NCBI GenBank assembly: GCA_963969595.1 | Contig: OZ018409.1 | Span: 41,553,282 to 41,617,281 of the forward strand | Direction of reading: 5' to 3' | DNA: 64,000 nt | DNA from: Neckera pumila | Lineage: Eukaryota; Streptophyta; Bryopsida; Hypnales; Neckeraceae | Shown: positions 38,538-48,999 of the stretch, piece after piece | How the letters are laid out: each line of letters begins with the position of its first letter | Position numbering within the stretch: the first letter of the stretch is position 1 | Translations under genes and position numbers: made by a program | The notes under the pieces: generated by a model | What the model was told of the DNA's origin: nothing | Databases searched by the model: none | What the model saw: the letters and a program-made list of their open reading frames with translations, nothing else

Positions 38538-40245
38538 AGCACTTGCAACTTGTTGAGAGCAACTGTAATTTTTGGTTCTAGCAAGCTCCCCTCGATCATA
38601 GGTAACTCTTTTCTATGACCATGCACAAGACAGTTGAGTTCTGACTCACTTCTGTGAAACCATTATTTGATTTGCAATGGTGAGATGGTGTTTGTCTTTG
38701 AAGTGATAACGTAGTTTCTGCGGTCTACTTCCTGTGCTTGGTTGAGATGGTGAAGTCATGTAAGTACCGTGTCCTCAAAGACTGAGAGTTCGGCAATCTA
38801 GCTATTGAATATGCTCCGTATTACATATGCTGTCTTGAATTATCAGCTGAACTCGATCTCATTGTTTATCATGAGCATTTGCAAGAGCTCTAATGCGTTA
38901 TCAAAGTCTATGCCGATTGGTAATAAAACTTATGTCAATCTATTCCTTTCCTGCCAATCGTTGTCTAACTGGTATTTGCTACGTGTATTTATGAGTCAGC
39001 GAGATGAGAACGTGTTTACTGTAAATTCAATTTTTTCGCAGAACAATTTGCTCGTCAGAGTCTTTCAAATCGATCACGCAGTGGCAATATATTCAGATAA
39101 TGAATTCATTTTGACAAATCTGTCAATTCGAAAAAATCAGAGCAAAAAATCGGATTCATAGTTTTCTTTTCTTTGTTAGTTTTGTAAGGATTGAGAGTGC
39201 TCAGGATTGCAAAAGTACACAGACTGTTTACTAAAATTTCCAATTTTTCATGCGATTTGTACAATTTCCCTTTCTTAAATCAAATTCAAGTCTTCATCAA
39301 ATCAAGCATTGGATACGCACAACAAGAGACCCCTTTTGACTATCAGCAAGGCCCGATAAAAACTTATATAGTTGAATAATAAAAAACCATGCGCAACCCA
39401 TATGCGGACGATTTTAGGTGTCCTCTGCTCATGGTTCGATTGCAATTTGCAGCAAGCTAGGATGATAGTCGTGTCCGTGTGATACAATCCAAGTCATGAG
39501 CATAATTACATGGTAAGAGCATTCAATAGTGACTGCTCATATCCCCACCGCAAGTGTGTTTATCCGATTTGTCAGACGAATGCGAAGTAAATGGTGTCGG
39601 AGGAATATTGAATTTGATACCAAGAACAACGTTCTGATCTTGGCTTTCTGATAGTTACATGTAGCTAATACTGACAAAGATCGGCAGGACCAGCGACAGA
39701 TTGATATTAGAATTAAGAAAGTTAACCAAATAGCAAACTAGCTTATTTTGAGAATTTGCAACTGCACATGAAGAATATAAGAAGGTGATAATGTAAATTG
39801 AAGACAACATGTGTTAAACCGGTATACTGTATGCATGGATAATTGCCCAATCCGAACTTACATGACTTCAGAAGGACCAGATCCAAGCAAAGGAAGAAAG
39901 AAGCAGCAACAACCAATCCGTGTTGCCGTTGGTCATCCTCAATGCAACCATTCTAATTGCTCATGATATAGAAGGCAGAAGAAGCACCGCAACAAATCGA
40001 CTCTCCAAGCTGCAATTCATCACATCAATCTCACTCCTAGCATCGGAGTTATAAATATTTCAATCTCTTCAATTCTTCTGATTCTAATAGCAGGACACCA
40101 AATCACCATCGCAATTCTAATGATTTCACAGAGGTGAAAACTGAACTTGTGTATATTTCAAGTACATCTTAATTTGCACGTCATTTGGCAGAGCAAGTTA
40201 ATTTAAATGTCAAAATGGCGCATGGAATACATAATTACCGCCAAT
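38538..40245. other. Between the two GTPase loci of unit A
   Basis: The part to about 39350 matches 49010-49925 of unit B and so is probably the conserved 3' flank of the plus-strand GTPase. The part from 39460 matches 52120-52800. No further gene is supported; the C-terminal exon seen in unit B at 53053-52913 has no counterpart here. Confidence 0.65.
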
Positions 40246-40917
40246 CTAGCTGAAAGCACGACATTGTGGCCGATACAATGTCAAAGCGCTAGTTACTGCC
40301 TTGTCTGGATCGGGGCACCGCCGTCTGGCAGCCTGCTTGAGCATATCTTCAATCAGCAAATCCTCGTCGAGTTTGGATTGGCTTGGGGTTTGCCTTGTCC
40401 CCTTGCTCGTCTGGAACCCACACCGAAGCGTCGACCCTGACGTCACGATGTACACTCGCTGTTTCAACAGCAACCGTCGGGCTCTTGCATCGAGCTCCGG
40501 GGCTTCCGCTATCTTCACCAAATTCCTTTTGAAATCTGCTCTCGTGACCTCCACATATTCGTCGACAACCTTCTGACGCTCACGCTTCTCATCCATGTCA
40601 TTCATCATGTTCTCGATGTGTTGATCGACCTTGCTCCGCACCACGAAGAACGGGATCTCGAAGAGAAGGCAATTCTTGATGATGCCCACGTCGATCTCGG
40701 TGAACCGCACATCGTACGCATTAATTGACGATGAAGTCGAAGACGAAGAGTCCTTGGTCATTGAAGCGCTGCCAATCTGGTTATCGTTCTAGCGCCTGGG
40801 ATATCGTACCAGACGAACCGCAAATATGGAATCTCCTTGCGAGGGTCCGGGTAGCGGGTGACTTCAGACGTGCACTCGGTTACGCCGACTTTCGCTGCGG
40901 CCTCATCAGTCTGTGGG
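40246..40917 (-). pseudogene. Truncated IRG-type GTPase pseudogene of unit A
   Basis: The minus strand matches the unit B gene from its DIPGAGT region to near its C-terminus, for example FTEIDVGIIKNCLLFEIPFF and VVRSKVDQHIENMM. It is broken. Near 40732 an extra four bases shift the frame, near 40775 about five bases are missing, and at about 40917 homology stops abruptly and continues as the inside of a piggyBac-like MITE. The P-loop and everything N-terminal are gone, and RSKAD has become RSKVD. It cannot bind GTP as encoded. About 520 bp containing the C-terminal exon of its partner is also absent. Confidence 0.9.
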
Positions 40918-41975
40918 ATTCAAACCTCGGAACATTTTTAACTTACAATTTTTGCACTACAGAGTTTTGAGCTTAAATCTTTATAGTGCAGTGGAGAATT
41001 GAGTTGAGAATCTAGCAAAAATTAAAACTAAAAAGATTAAAAAACTGTCATTATTAAAAAAATTGTTAAGTAGAAGTAGGTACAAGATAGAAGGAAAATC
41101 TAAATTATCAATATCTCTTATATGCAATTAAAATGCACTAATCAAAATGGTGAGATTATTCAGCAAAAATACTACACCATGTGGACCTTTATTTTTGAAA
41201 AATTATAAAAATTGCATTTAGAAATGAATTTTATGAGTTATTTTTTTCAGGAAGATGCTCTAAGTGCCCAAAAAATTACATTGTCCATAACTTTCTCATA
41301 ACAAATCCAAATGGAATGGATCAAAGCTTTTTAGATAGACAAAAATATAATCTATAGGAAAAAAAAATCCAACTTTTTTTATTAAAAATTTTGCAAATTT
41401 TTTTTTGCTACATCCTCTCCGGCTTTCCCCAGTTTTGAGCTTAAATTAGAAAAATTTCAGCCCATTTCAGGGTCGTCGGAAGTTGACATGCTATACTATT
41501 GTTTGCATGGCTTGTCAACTTTGAAATTGCTCTTGGTGAGCAGTCAGAGTCTCTAATTGCTCGCTGGAGCAATCAAGTCCTGCAAATTTATTTTTTATTT
41601 TATTATATTTTTATTAATTTTTTATTGTTTTTTGGAATTATAGGTTCCTTCGCCATTGCTGTTGCAGTTTCAATAGGGCAGAATTAGGGGAAAAAGAATT
41701 TTTTTTGCAAAATAAAGCAAATTTCAGGGTCCTTCGGAGGGCTATAGAGCAGCCCTCTGAAGGCCTGAAATTTCCTCTAATGATTTCGGTAATTTTGGGC
41801 ATAACTTTTGTTATCGGGCACCAATTGAAAAAAGAAATTATATTCCCATGTCTTGTTAGTTTTTCTAACTTTGAAAGAAGGTTCAAAAAATCATGACAAA
41901 AAGTCAATCCATAAGTACCTGCCCAAAATCCCAAATATTCGCCGATTTGACAATGGCAGTAGAGAAAAAATCAAC
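40918..41975. mobile_element. piggyBac-like MITE remnant, interrupted
   Basis: From 40925 (ACATTTTTAACTTACAATTT) to 41447 and again from 41808 to about 41940 the sequence follows the interior of the TTAA MITE family in reverse orientation. Between them lies one copy of a second repeat (41448-41807). The left terminus is missing because the element joins directly to the GTPase pseudogene. Confidence 0.75.
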
Positions 41976-42290
41976 CTTCCGGAGAGTTGATCCAAATTGA
42001 CATGCCAAGCTATTTCAATTTGAAAAAGTCCCCTTGGTGAGCAATCAGCTTGGCTGACTGCTCGCCAAAACAATTAGATTTTATATGTTTTTTTTTTTCT
42101 CTTTCTAATGTTTTTTTAAGATTAATGTTTTTTTTTATTTTTTTACTTGTAAACCTGGATTCCTAACCACTGTCACTGTAGTTTGAATTGTAAGGAAATA
42201 GGAGAAAAAAGAATTTCTCAACCCCCAAAAACAAAGTTTTAAAGTACTTTGGAGGGTTGCGGAGGCCTAAAATCTTCTCTAATGTCTTTT
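41448..42290. repeat. Two copies of an unclassified repeat
   Basis: Copies at about 41448-41807 and 41980-42290 share, in order: GTTGACATGC, GGTGAGCAGTCAG (or GGTGAGCAATCAG), a T-rich run, and a short hairpin-like end built on CTTCGGAGGGCT and CCTCTGAAGGCCT followed by CTAATG. Related end sequences occur at about 32048-32100 and 33217-33265. Superfamily unknown. Confidence 0.6.
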
Positions 42291-42295
42291 AGGAA

Positions 42296-44136
42296 TTAAC
42301 CCCTAAAGGCCCATTGTCTTTCCGGGGGACAAATGGAGTTTTAACCCCTAAAGGACTGAGGTCCTTTTTCTGCCAAAAAACATTCAAAATTGCCATTTCT
42401 ATAGCAAAAAGTAAAAAAAATTTGAAAATTGTTTTTTTTTTTCACATCTAACCATAGGATCTTACACCTAACTAGTATGAGAGCGTGTGGAAAAAATTTC
42501 AGAATTTTTGACCGCATGGATTGCAAGATATCTGCGTTTAAAGTGAAAGAAACAAGATTTTCAGCACATTGCGTGACTAGATTTTTTGACTTTGAACATT
42601 TTTAACTTAAAATTTTTGCACTACAAAGTTTTGAGCTTAAAATTTTTCTAGTGGAAAATTGAGTTGAGAGTCTAGGAAAAATAAATAAAAAACTAAGTGC
42701 TTAATTTTCATTCTTTAAAAATTATTAATTAGAGGCAGATATAAGATAGAGAGAAAATCTAAAATATTCATATATTTTAGATGGAATTAAAATGCAATAT
42801 TTTAGTTGGATTGTTCTAGCAAGTATACTTAACCATGCAAAAAAAAAACCCTGAAAAATTTGAAAAATTGCATTCAAAAATGCATCCTAGAAGTTATTTT
42901 TTTCAAGAAGATGCTCTAATTGCCCAAAAAGCAAGAATGTCCATAACTTTCTCATAACAAATCCAAATGAAATGAATCAAAGCTTTCCAGATAGGCAAAA
43001 ATATAATCTATGAGAAAAAAATATTAAAAAAAAAAATTCAAATATTTGTCCATTTTTTTTTTTGGTTGCTCGGGCTGTCCGCCGTCTCCTGTTTTGAGCT
43101 TATTTAGTCATAACTTTTGTTTCCGAGCACCAAATGTGAAACAAATTATATTCCCACGAAGCTAATCAGATTTTCTACCTCCAAAAAAAGTTTCAAAAAA
43201 CCAGGAGAAAATTTCAGCCCATAGGTACCTGCCCAAAAATGCATTTGTCCCCCGAAGGGACAATGGTCCTTTAGGGGTTAAACAGGTACCTACGGGCTGA
43301 ATTTTTGTCGTGATTTTCTCAAACTTTTTTTGAGGATAGAAAAACTGTTAAGCTTTGTGGAAATATAAATTTTTTTCAATCAATGCCTGGGAACAAAAAA
43401 TTATACCCAAACAAGGGGAGAAGGGGCAGCAAAAAAATTTTGCAAAAATTTTCATTTTTTCATTTTTTTTTCTTATAGATTATATTTTAGTCTATTTGGA
43501 AAGCTTTGATTCATTCCATTTGGATTTTTTTTGAGAAAGTTATGGACAATCTTTTTTTTCAGACAACTCGTGCATCTTCTAGAAAAAGTAACTTATAAGA
43601 TTCATTTCAGAGTGCAATTTTTGCAATTTTTCAAAAAGAAAGTTTTAAGTGGTTTAGTTTGCTTGCTAGAACAATCTCACCATTTGGATTAGTGCATTTT
43701 AATTCCATCTAAAAGATATGAATGTTTTAGATTTTCCTTCTATCTTATATCTACTTCTACTTAACAACTTTTTTAAGGATGAAAATTAAATTTTTTTGAT
43801 TTTTTTTCTCTCAAACTCTTAAAAAAATTCTTTACTATAAAGATTTAAAGCTCAAAACTTTTTAGTGCTTTAAGTTAAAAATGTTCAAAGACATAAATTC
43901 TAATCCTGCAATGTGATCAGAAACTTGTTTTTTTCACTTTAAACGCAAATATCTTGCAATCTATGCGATCAAATATTCTGAAATTTTTTCCACACATTTC
44001 CATACTAGCTAGGTATAAGACTTTGTGGTTAGATGTGCAAAGAAAATATTTTACAAATTTTTTAATTCTTTGCTATAAAAATGGCAATATTAGATGATTT
44101 TTGGCAAAAAAAAGGTCTTGGGTTTTTACGGGTTAA
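42296..44136. mobile_element. piggyBac-like TTAA MITE, copy 3 (outer, carries a nested copy)
   Basis: The left end TTAACCCCTAAAGGCCCATT is at 42296 and the right end GGTTTTTACGGGTTAA finishes at 44136. Removing the nested element (42341-43281) and one TTAA leaves a normal-sized element of about 0.9 kb whose interior aligns with copies 1 and 2. Confidence 0.85.
42341..43281. mobile_element. piggyBac-like TTAA MITE, copy 4 (nested in copy 3)
   Basis: Begins TTAACCCCTAAAGGACTGAG and ends TGGTCCTTTAGGGGTTAA, in the opposite orientation to copy 3. The flanks GACAAATGGAGTT and ACAGGTACCTACGGGC are adjacent in other copies apart from the TTAA, so the insertion duplicated only TTAA. Confidence 0.88.
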
Positions 44137-44311
44137 AATGTATCCGGAGTTTGCTTTTTTTTTTTTAACACATGGACCATTGTATCTATTATTTTAACAT
44201 TGCAAATGGTGTTTAATTGACAATTGATTCAATTAAGTGAAATTAAATCCAACCAAGCCACAAACTTTTGTTTAATTGGATTCAATTTGACTTAATTGAA
44301 ACAATTGTCAA

Positions 44312-45132
44312 TTAACCCCTAGCTACCTCAGCGACCAAATATGGTCGCTCCAAAATTTCAGGCTCGTTTGGGCATAGTCAGTTAAATTCCTTTGGCCTGT
44401 TAAATTTTTTTACGGGCGGTATTGAAGGTTAACTATTGGAAACTTTTCTTTTTCACTAAAAAAGGTAAATACTTAATTTTTAAGAGGTCCTCAAAGGCAT
44501 ATATGTATCATTAGTAGAAGAGTAAAGCTTGCAAATTTTACTTGATTTCCCGTCTTTGACCAAAGCTTGCCAATTTCACTTGATTTGAGATCTAATTAGT
44601 TGTACTTATCCATTTGCTTTGAAAATGGTCCCAATGGAAAGAGTAAAGTGTTTTCATGATTTTCACTATTGAAAGCTTATATATGCAAGTGTTGATTGGG
44701 AGTTGTTTACAATTTCTGCTTATCAAATAAAATTGAGTTTCAACAACTACAAGGTGGATTGTGTAATGAGTTTGATAGCTCTTCATTTGAACTTAAGTTT
44801 TTTAGAAGTGCATTTTAGTGTGCTAACGCAATTTCAAATTATTCATGTCCTATCCAACTCCAAAAAACTCTTATATGCAAATTTCTCAAACATTGTGGAA
44901 AGGGACAGCATACTAAAAATATGATATTTACATTTCTCTTGTTACAATTTGACAACTCCTATGCAATTTTACACTCAAAATTGGTAAGCACATTAATAAG
45001 CAAGCTCTCTAAACATCTATACGGTTAGATTTTGAAAAACAAACAATTTGCTTCATTGGAGATAACTATAAGCTCATGCTATTTTTTCAAAGGAAAAACA
45101 CACTTGGAAAGGCTTAGGCACTTAGGAGTTAA
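44312..45132. mobile_element. TTAA-flanked element, second family
   Basis: Begins TTAACCCCTAGCTACC and ends CTTAGGAGTTAA, 821 bp including both TTAA. Its interior differs from the main MITE family. Sequence on both sides (ACTTAATTGAAACAATTGTC; ACACC then GAAGATACAT) is contiguous in unit A at 31630-31690, where TTGAA (31655-31659) marks the empty site. Confidence 0.8.
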
Positions 45133-46540
45133 ACACCTTCTTGTGACAATGAATGAAGATACATATTCTACATGAATTGATAACCCTAGCACAACTTCCA
45201 TAAAGAGCTCCTCCTCTCATCTTATAACTCACCAAATGTCAATGGAGTTAGTCCTTCACATTGCCACCAAAAAAAAAGTTTGTTAGTTGACGATTGTTTG
45301 ATTATTTTTAGACATTTTTTTTGGGCACAAACTTGGTTTGAATGCAAGGTGCATCCAAATTCAAAATGTTTAAAAATTAGGGTTAAGGTGTGTAAGAGTA
45401 CCTTTATCTTGATTTTTTAATATTCTACTAGTGTGCCCTGTGTCGTTGCCACGACTAAAATCAAAGGAAAAGTAATTTTCTAACTCTCAGTTCCACTCCT
45501 AGTTCCACTCCTAGAAGCAAGAACGCCACCAAAATCAAAGTAAAAGCAATTTTCTAACTCTTGGTTCCACTCCCAGTAGCAAGAACGCCACCAAAATCAA
45601 AGTAAAAGTAATTTTCTAATTTTTTAATCAATAAATACTTTGAAATTCAAGAACTTTTGCACCACCGCTCCAAACACCACAAAACCAAGCCGGTGCACCC
45701 CTCCTCGGTGAGAGCTTTCCGACGGTACCAAGCACGTGGCCGGGGGACGCACGGTTAGGAAGTTGTCCACGCTACAAACAAAACAAAACAAACAAACAAA
45801 CAGCCTCATTTAAGGTATTGATTGCAAAGTCCTCTAGATATTCATTTTTATATTGTATTTATAGATGTAACTATTAACAAAATTTATAATCTAACCATAA
45901 CAAATGTGATTTATAAGTTTAAAATTTGTACCTTATATTTTCTAATCAATATTAAATTAATTCTTAGCACTCTTGCTTAATATAATACATCTTTACAAAA
46001 CTTTAGATACAATCAAGATTATATTGTACATCATAGTTATAAAACCTTAAAACCAAGAGATGAGTCAAGGTGTTTATGCCTTTCAAGTGTCAATGATGCT
46101 AGCCAAAATTTCATATTCCAATTTAATGGGAGCTAGCCAAGACTCTAATATTCAATTGTTAGAGCCTAGCTAGTGAATAATGCGCATTAGATATTTGATT
46201 TGTGGAGGGGTAGTTTTTTGTGGAATCACAAGCCTAATTGCAAACTTGTAATGCTCCAGACAAATATTGCAATGGAAAACTTTGCAAAATATTCTCCAAT
46301 TTGAAAGAAATTACCAAAACTTACCATTTTCTTTTCGACAGTAAGATAATATAATTATCACACTTGGATGAATGTGAATTCAGTTGTGTGAATCTCTGAT
46401 GTTTCATCCATAATGTAAAACTTATTGAATGTAAATACCCTTAAAGCTAAAGTTAGTCCAGTCAAGATATCAAGTTACAAAACATAAGGAAATGAAAATA
46501 AAGCCCTGATTGCTGCTAAGTAATGCTGCTGTCAAATTGA
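45133..46540. other. Unit B flank upstream of the GTPase
   Basis: No gene. It contains the repeat module at 45440-45780 and sequence matching unit A at 31680-31970 and 33575-34460. Confidence 0.6.
45440..45780. repeat. Dispersed repeat module (also at 55.5 and 57.4 kb)
   Basis: Two tandem copies of a segment with GCAAGAACGCCACCAAAATC and CAAAGTAAAAG, then GGTACCAAGCACGTGGCC and GGGGGACGCACGG. The same module is at 57350-57545 in the same orientation and at 55460-55570, 55640-55720 and 56820-56930 in reverse. Confidence 0.7.
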
Positions 46541-47654
46541 GAAGAATGACGAGGGAGTGTACGTTACAAATAATGGCAATTAATTTATGGGTTCAATATA
46601 AATTATATAAAAAATACTAAGAAATTAAAAATTAATATTTGACGGCACAGAGCAGTGCGTATTCATATGGATCACTAATCATACAGTAATGCTGATCAAA
46701 TAACGGTTTTAGTAGCTTCGATGCAAATTAAAAGCAAGTACATTCCAAAGCCGCCAAAGCTAGCAATCTAGCAGACAAGCTAGAATGCTGTCTCCACTAA
46801 CTGGCCCATTACCATAATTAATTGTGACGCTTCCAAATCTTTTTTTTGCAGTTACTCATCTTGATCTCCCAGACTCCCACGCCTCGGGAGGTCAGTTACT
46901 GGCCCACTCGATCACTGTGACCAATTACGTATCCAACTGTAGTCCATGTATTTGATGACTGTCAATGAGCTAGCGAGAGAGGAGAGTCCGATTATCTTGG
47001 ATTTGCACCTGGAGACAATTGGCACTTTGTGAGAACTTCTTGACTGAGTGAGCACTCGATCGATCAGTTGCGTGCGAACCGTGAGACTGCATCAATTCTG
47101 GCGCCCGGCCAAGCACTCCTTGTCAACATCGATCAGCTTCGACTCCCGGCCTTCCGATCCTCAACAAGTTGAAAGAGTGAGGCGTGCATTCACGCAACAG
47201 TGGCGAGAGTCGAGTATCCCACAGATTCATCAGGTACTATACTTTCAATTCGAACTCACGCAAGAGGACCACATAGCTATGTGGTTGATCGATCCCCTAT
47301 ACTTTTCAATTTCCAGTTTGTTGATTAATTATCATTATACTACTATCGAGGCGTGCTTCCAGGTCATTGTACTAGTACTATTTTCATCTCTTTGATGTCT
47401 CTTTGAACTAGCAAATGAGATCGGGATTGTGGGAGCACATCCATAAGTTTAGAATTAATGATCAGCTGCTTTCTTGAGGTCCATAGCCGGGTCCATTGGC
47501 CGGTTACATATCAATCAGCACTCCAATGTTTGTTCGAAATGGTAGCCCTACGTATTTCACATTCATTGATACCATTGTGCTCTGTTGTGTGCAGGGAACC
47601 TAAAACTGAACTTCGATCTCCGGCCACAACTGACACTGCAAATCTAGCTGCACG

Positions 47655-48967
47655 ATGGGTAATGCAGCATCGGACGTGGCCAGGGTAACTTTCCAAATCG
47701 TCAGTGGGTTTAGTCTAGGCTTGCTTGAAACCTTCATGACGAAACCGCATGGAACTAATGACACAATGCAGGCAATCCAAGCAAATAACGAATGCCACGA
47801 GCAAGAATGCCGACGGCGCGAAGCCCAAGAAGAGGAGCGGTTTCGAAAACGGGAAGCCTCCGCCAGGAAACGCGAAGAAGCAACCCTCGATGCCGCCCGA
47901 AAGAAATACGAAGATGCCGTCCAAGCACGTGAAGAAGCTGCCAGGCAACGTGAAGAGGCTGCTCTACTGGCAGCCAAACAAATCGAAGTCGCTGCTAGAA
48001 TGCGTGAGGAAGCTGCCTGTGCTGCTGCAAAGAACGAGAAGAGGCTGCTTTACTGGCCGCCCAACAGATCGAAGCCGCTGCGCGAACACGTGAAGAAGCG
48101 GCCCTCGCAGAAGCTGCAAAAGCCAAGGAAGCTCTTCACAGAGGCATCCGGCCTGTGGTCATGCCAACCCCAGAGCAAGTGGAAGATGCACTGGAGCGGA
48201 TGCAGTTCCATCCCGAGAAGCTGCATTTTGCTGTTTGCGGCGCCTCTGGAAGTGGCAAATCGACAGTGATCAACGCTGTCCGCGGCCTTGGTTGCAAGGG
48301 TGAGGGCACAGCGCGGGTCGGGGTGACAGAGTGCACGCCAGAAATCAGTCGTTACCCAGACCCTCGCAAGGAGCTTCCGTATTCGCGATTCATCTGGTAT
48401 GATATTCCAGGCGCTGGAACTACGGCGGTGCCGGATTGGCAGTATTTCAACGACCAAGGACTCTTCGTTTTCGACTTCATCATCATGGTCTACGACGTGC
48501 GCTTCACCAAAATTGACGTGGGCATCATTGAAAACTGCTTACGGTTCAACATCCCCGTGTTCATTGTGAGAAGCAAGGCGGACCAGCATATTCAGAACAT
48601 GATCAGCGTTGAAACTGACTATGAACCAGGTGACCCCGAGTACGCTCAGATTTATCAGGATATGGCTGACAGTTATATAAGTGCCACGCGCTCAGATTTC
48701 TATAAGCATATGGAAAACATGGCGGATTCAAACAAAGATATTGACACACGACATCAACAGCTGATTTTCAATCTGCGGGTTTACATCGTCTCGGCTTCCA
48801 CGCTGCGGGGGTTGTTGCAAACTAAGTCGAGTGTCAAGAAGGGGAAGGTCATCGATGAGACTGACTTGATTAAGGATATGCTCAGGGCGGCAGCTAGAAG
48901 GCGGTGCTCAAACACGCCGAGTGAGACAAAGAAGTATTTGTTCAGGAAAGGGGAAGAGGCGGTCTAG
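47655..48967 (+). pseudogene. IRG-type GTPase, unit B copy, frameshifted
   Basis: The sequence starts MGNAASD (myristoylation-type, Gly2 and Ser6) and follows the unit A gene closely. One A is missing from a run near 48027-48032 (CTGCAAAGAAC against CTGCAAAAGAAC in unit A), so the first frame leaves the coiled coil and stops at 48269. The second frame, open by 48155, carries the whole G domain (GASGSGKST, DIPGAGT, RSKAD). It ends early at 48967 with GEEAV, while recognisable remnants of the unit A tail continue beyond the stop. As read it cannot give a full-length protein. An assembly error in the A run or a functional shorter product cannot be excluded. There is a leader exon with donor at 47234 and acceptor at 47594, as in unit A. 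Confidence 0.85.
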
Positions 48968-48999
48968 GCAGGCTTTTCTTTATAATTATTTAAACACTG

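Larger units (their letters stand above)
31500..40917. repeat. Unit A of a tandem segmental duplication
   Basis: Landmarks recur in order in unit B: 31630-31970 with 44290-45420; 33580-33900 with 45830-46130; 34340-34460 with 46400-46540; 35890-39350 (GTPase with its promoter and 3' flank) with 46540-49925; 39460-40140 with 52120-52800; 40140-40917 (minus GTPase) with 53330-54420. Differences are mostly insertions: a Harbinger-like MITE and a retroposon in unit A, a TTAA element and about 2.2 kb at 49925-52120 in unit B. Boundaries are approximate because they were found by eye. Confidence 0.85.

Noticed and set aside
45624..45809. 61-codon minus-strand frame
   Set aside because: Falls in a dispersed repeat and shows no protein features.
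47048..47395. Open frame of 115 codons upstream of the unit B GTPase
   Set aside because: It has no ATG start, crosses a conserved splice donor at 47234, and the same region in unit A has a stop and a four-base difference, so it is treated as a non-coding leader.
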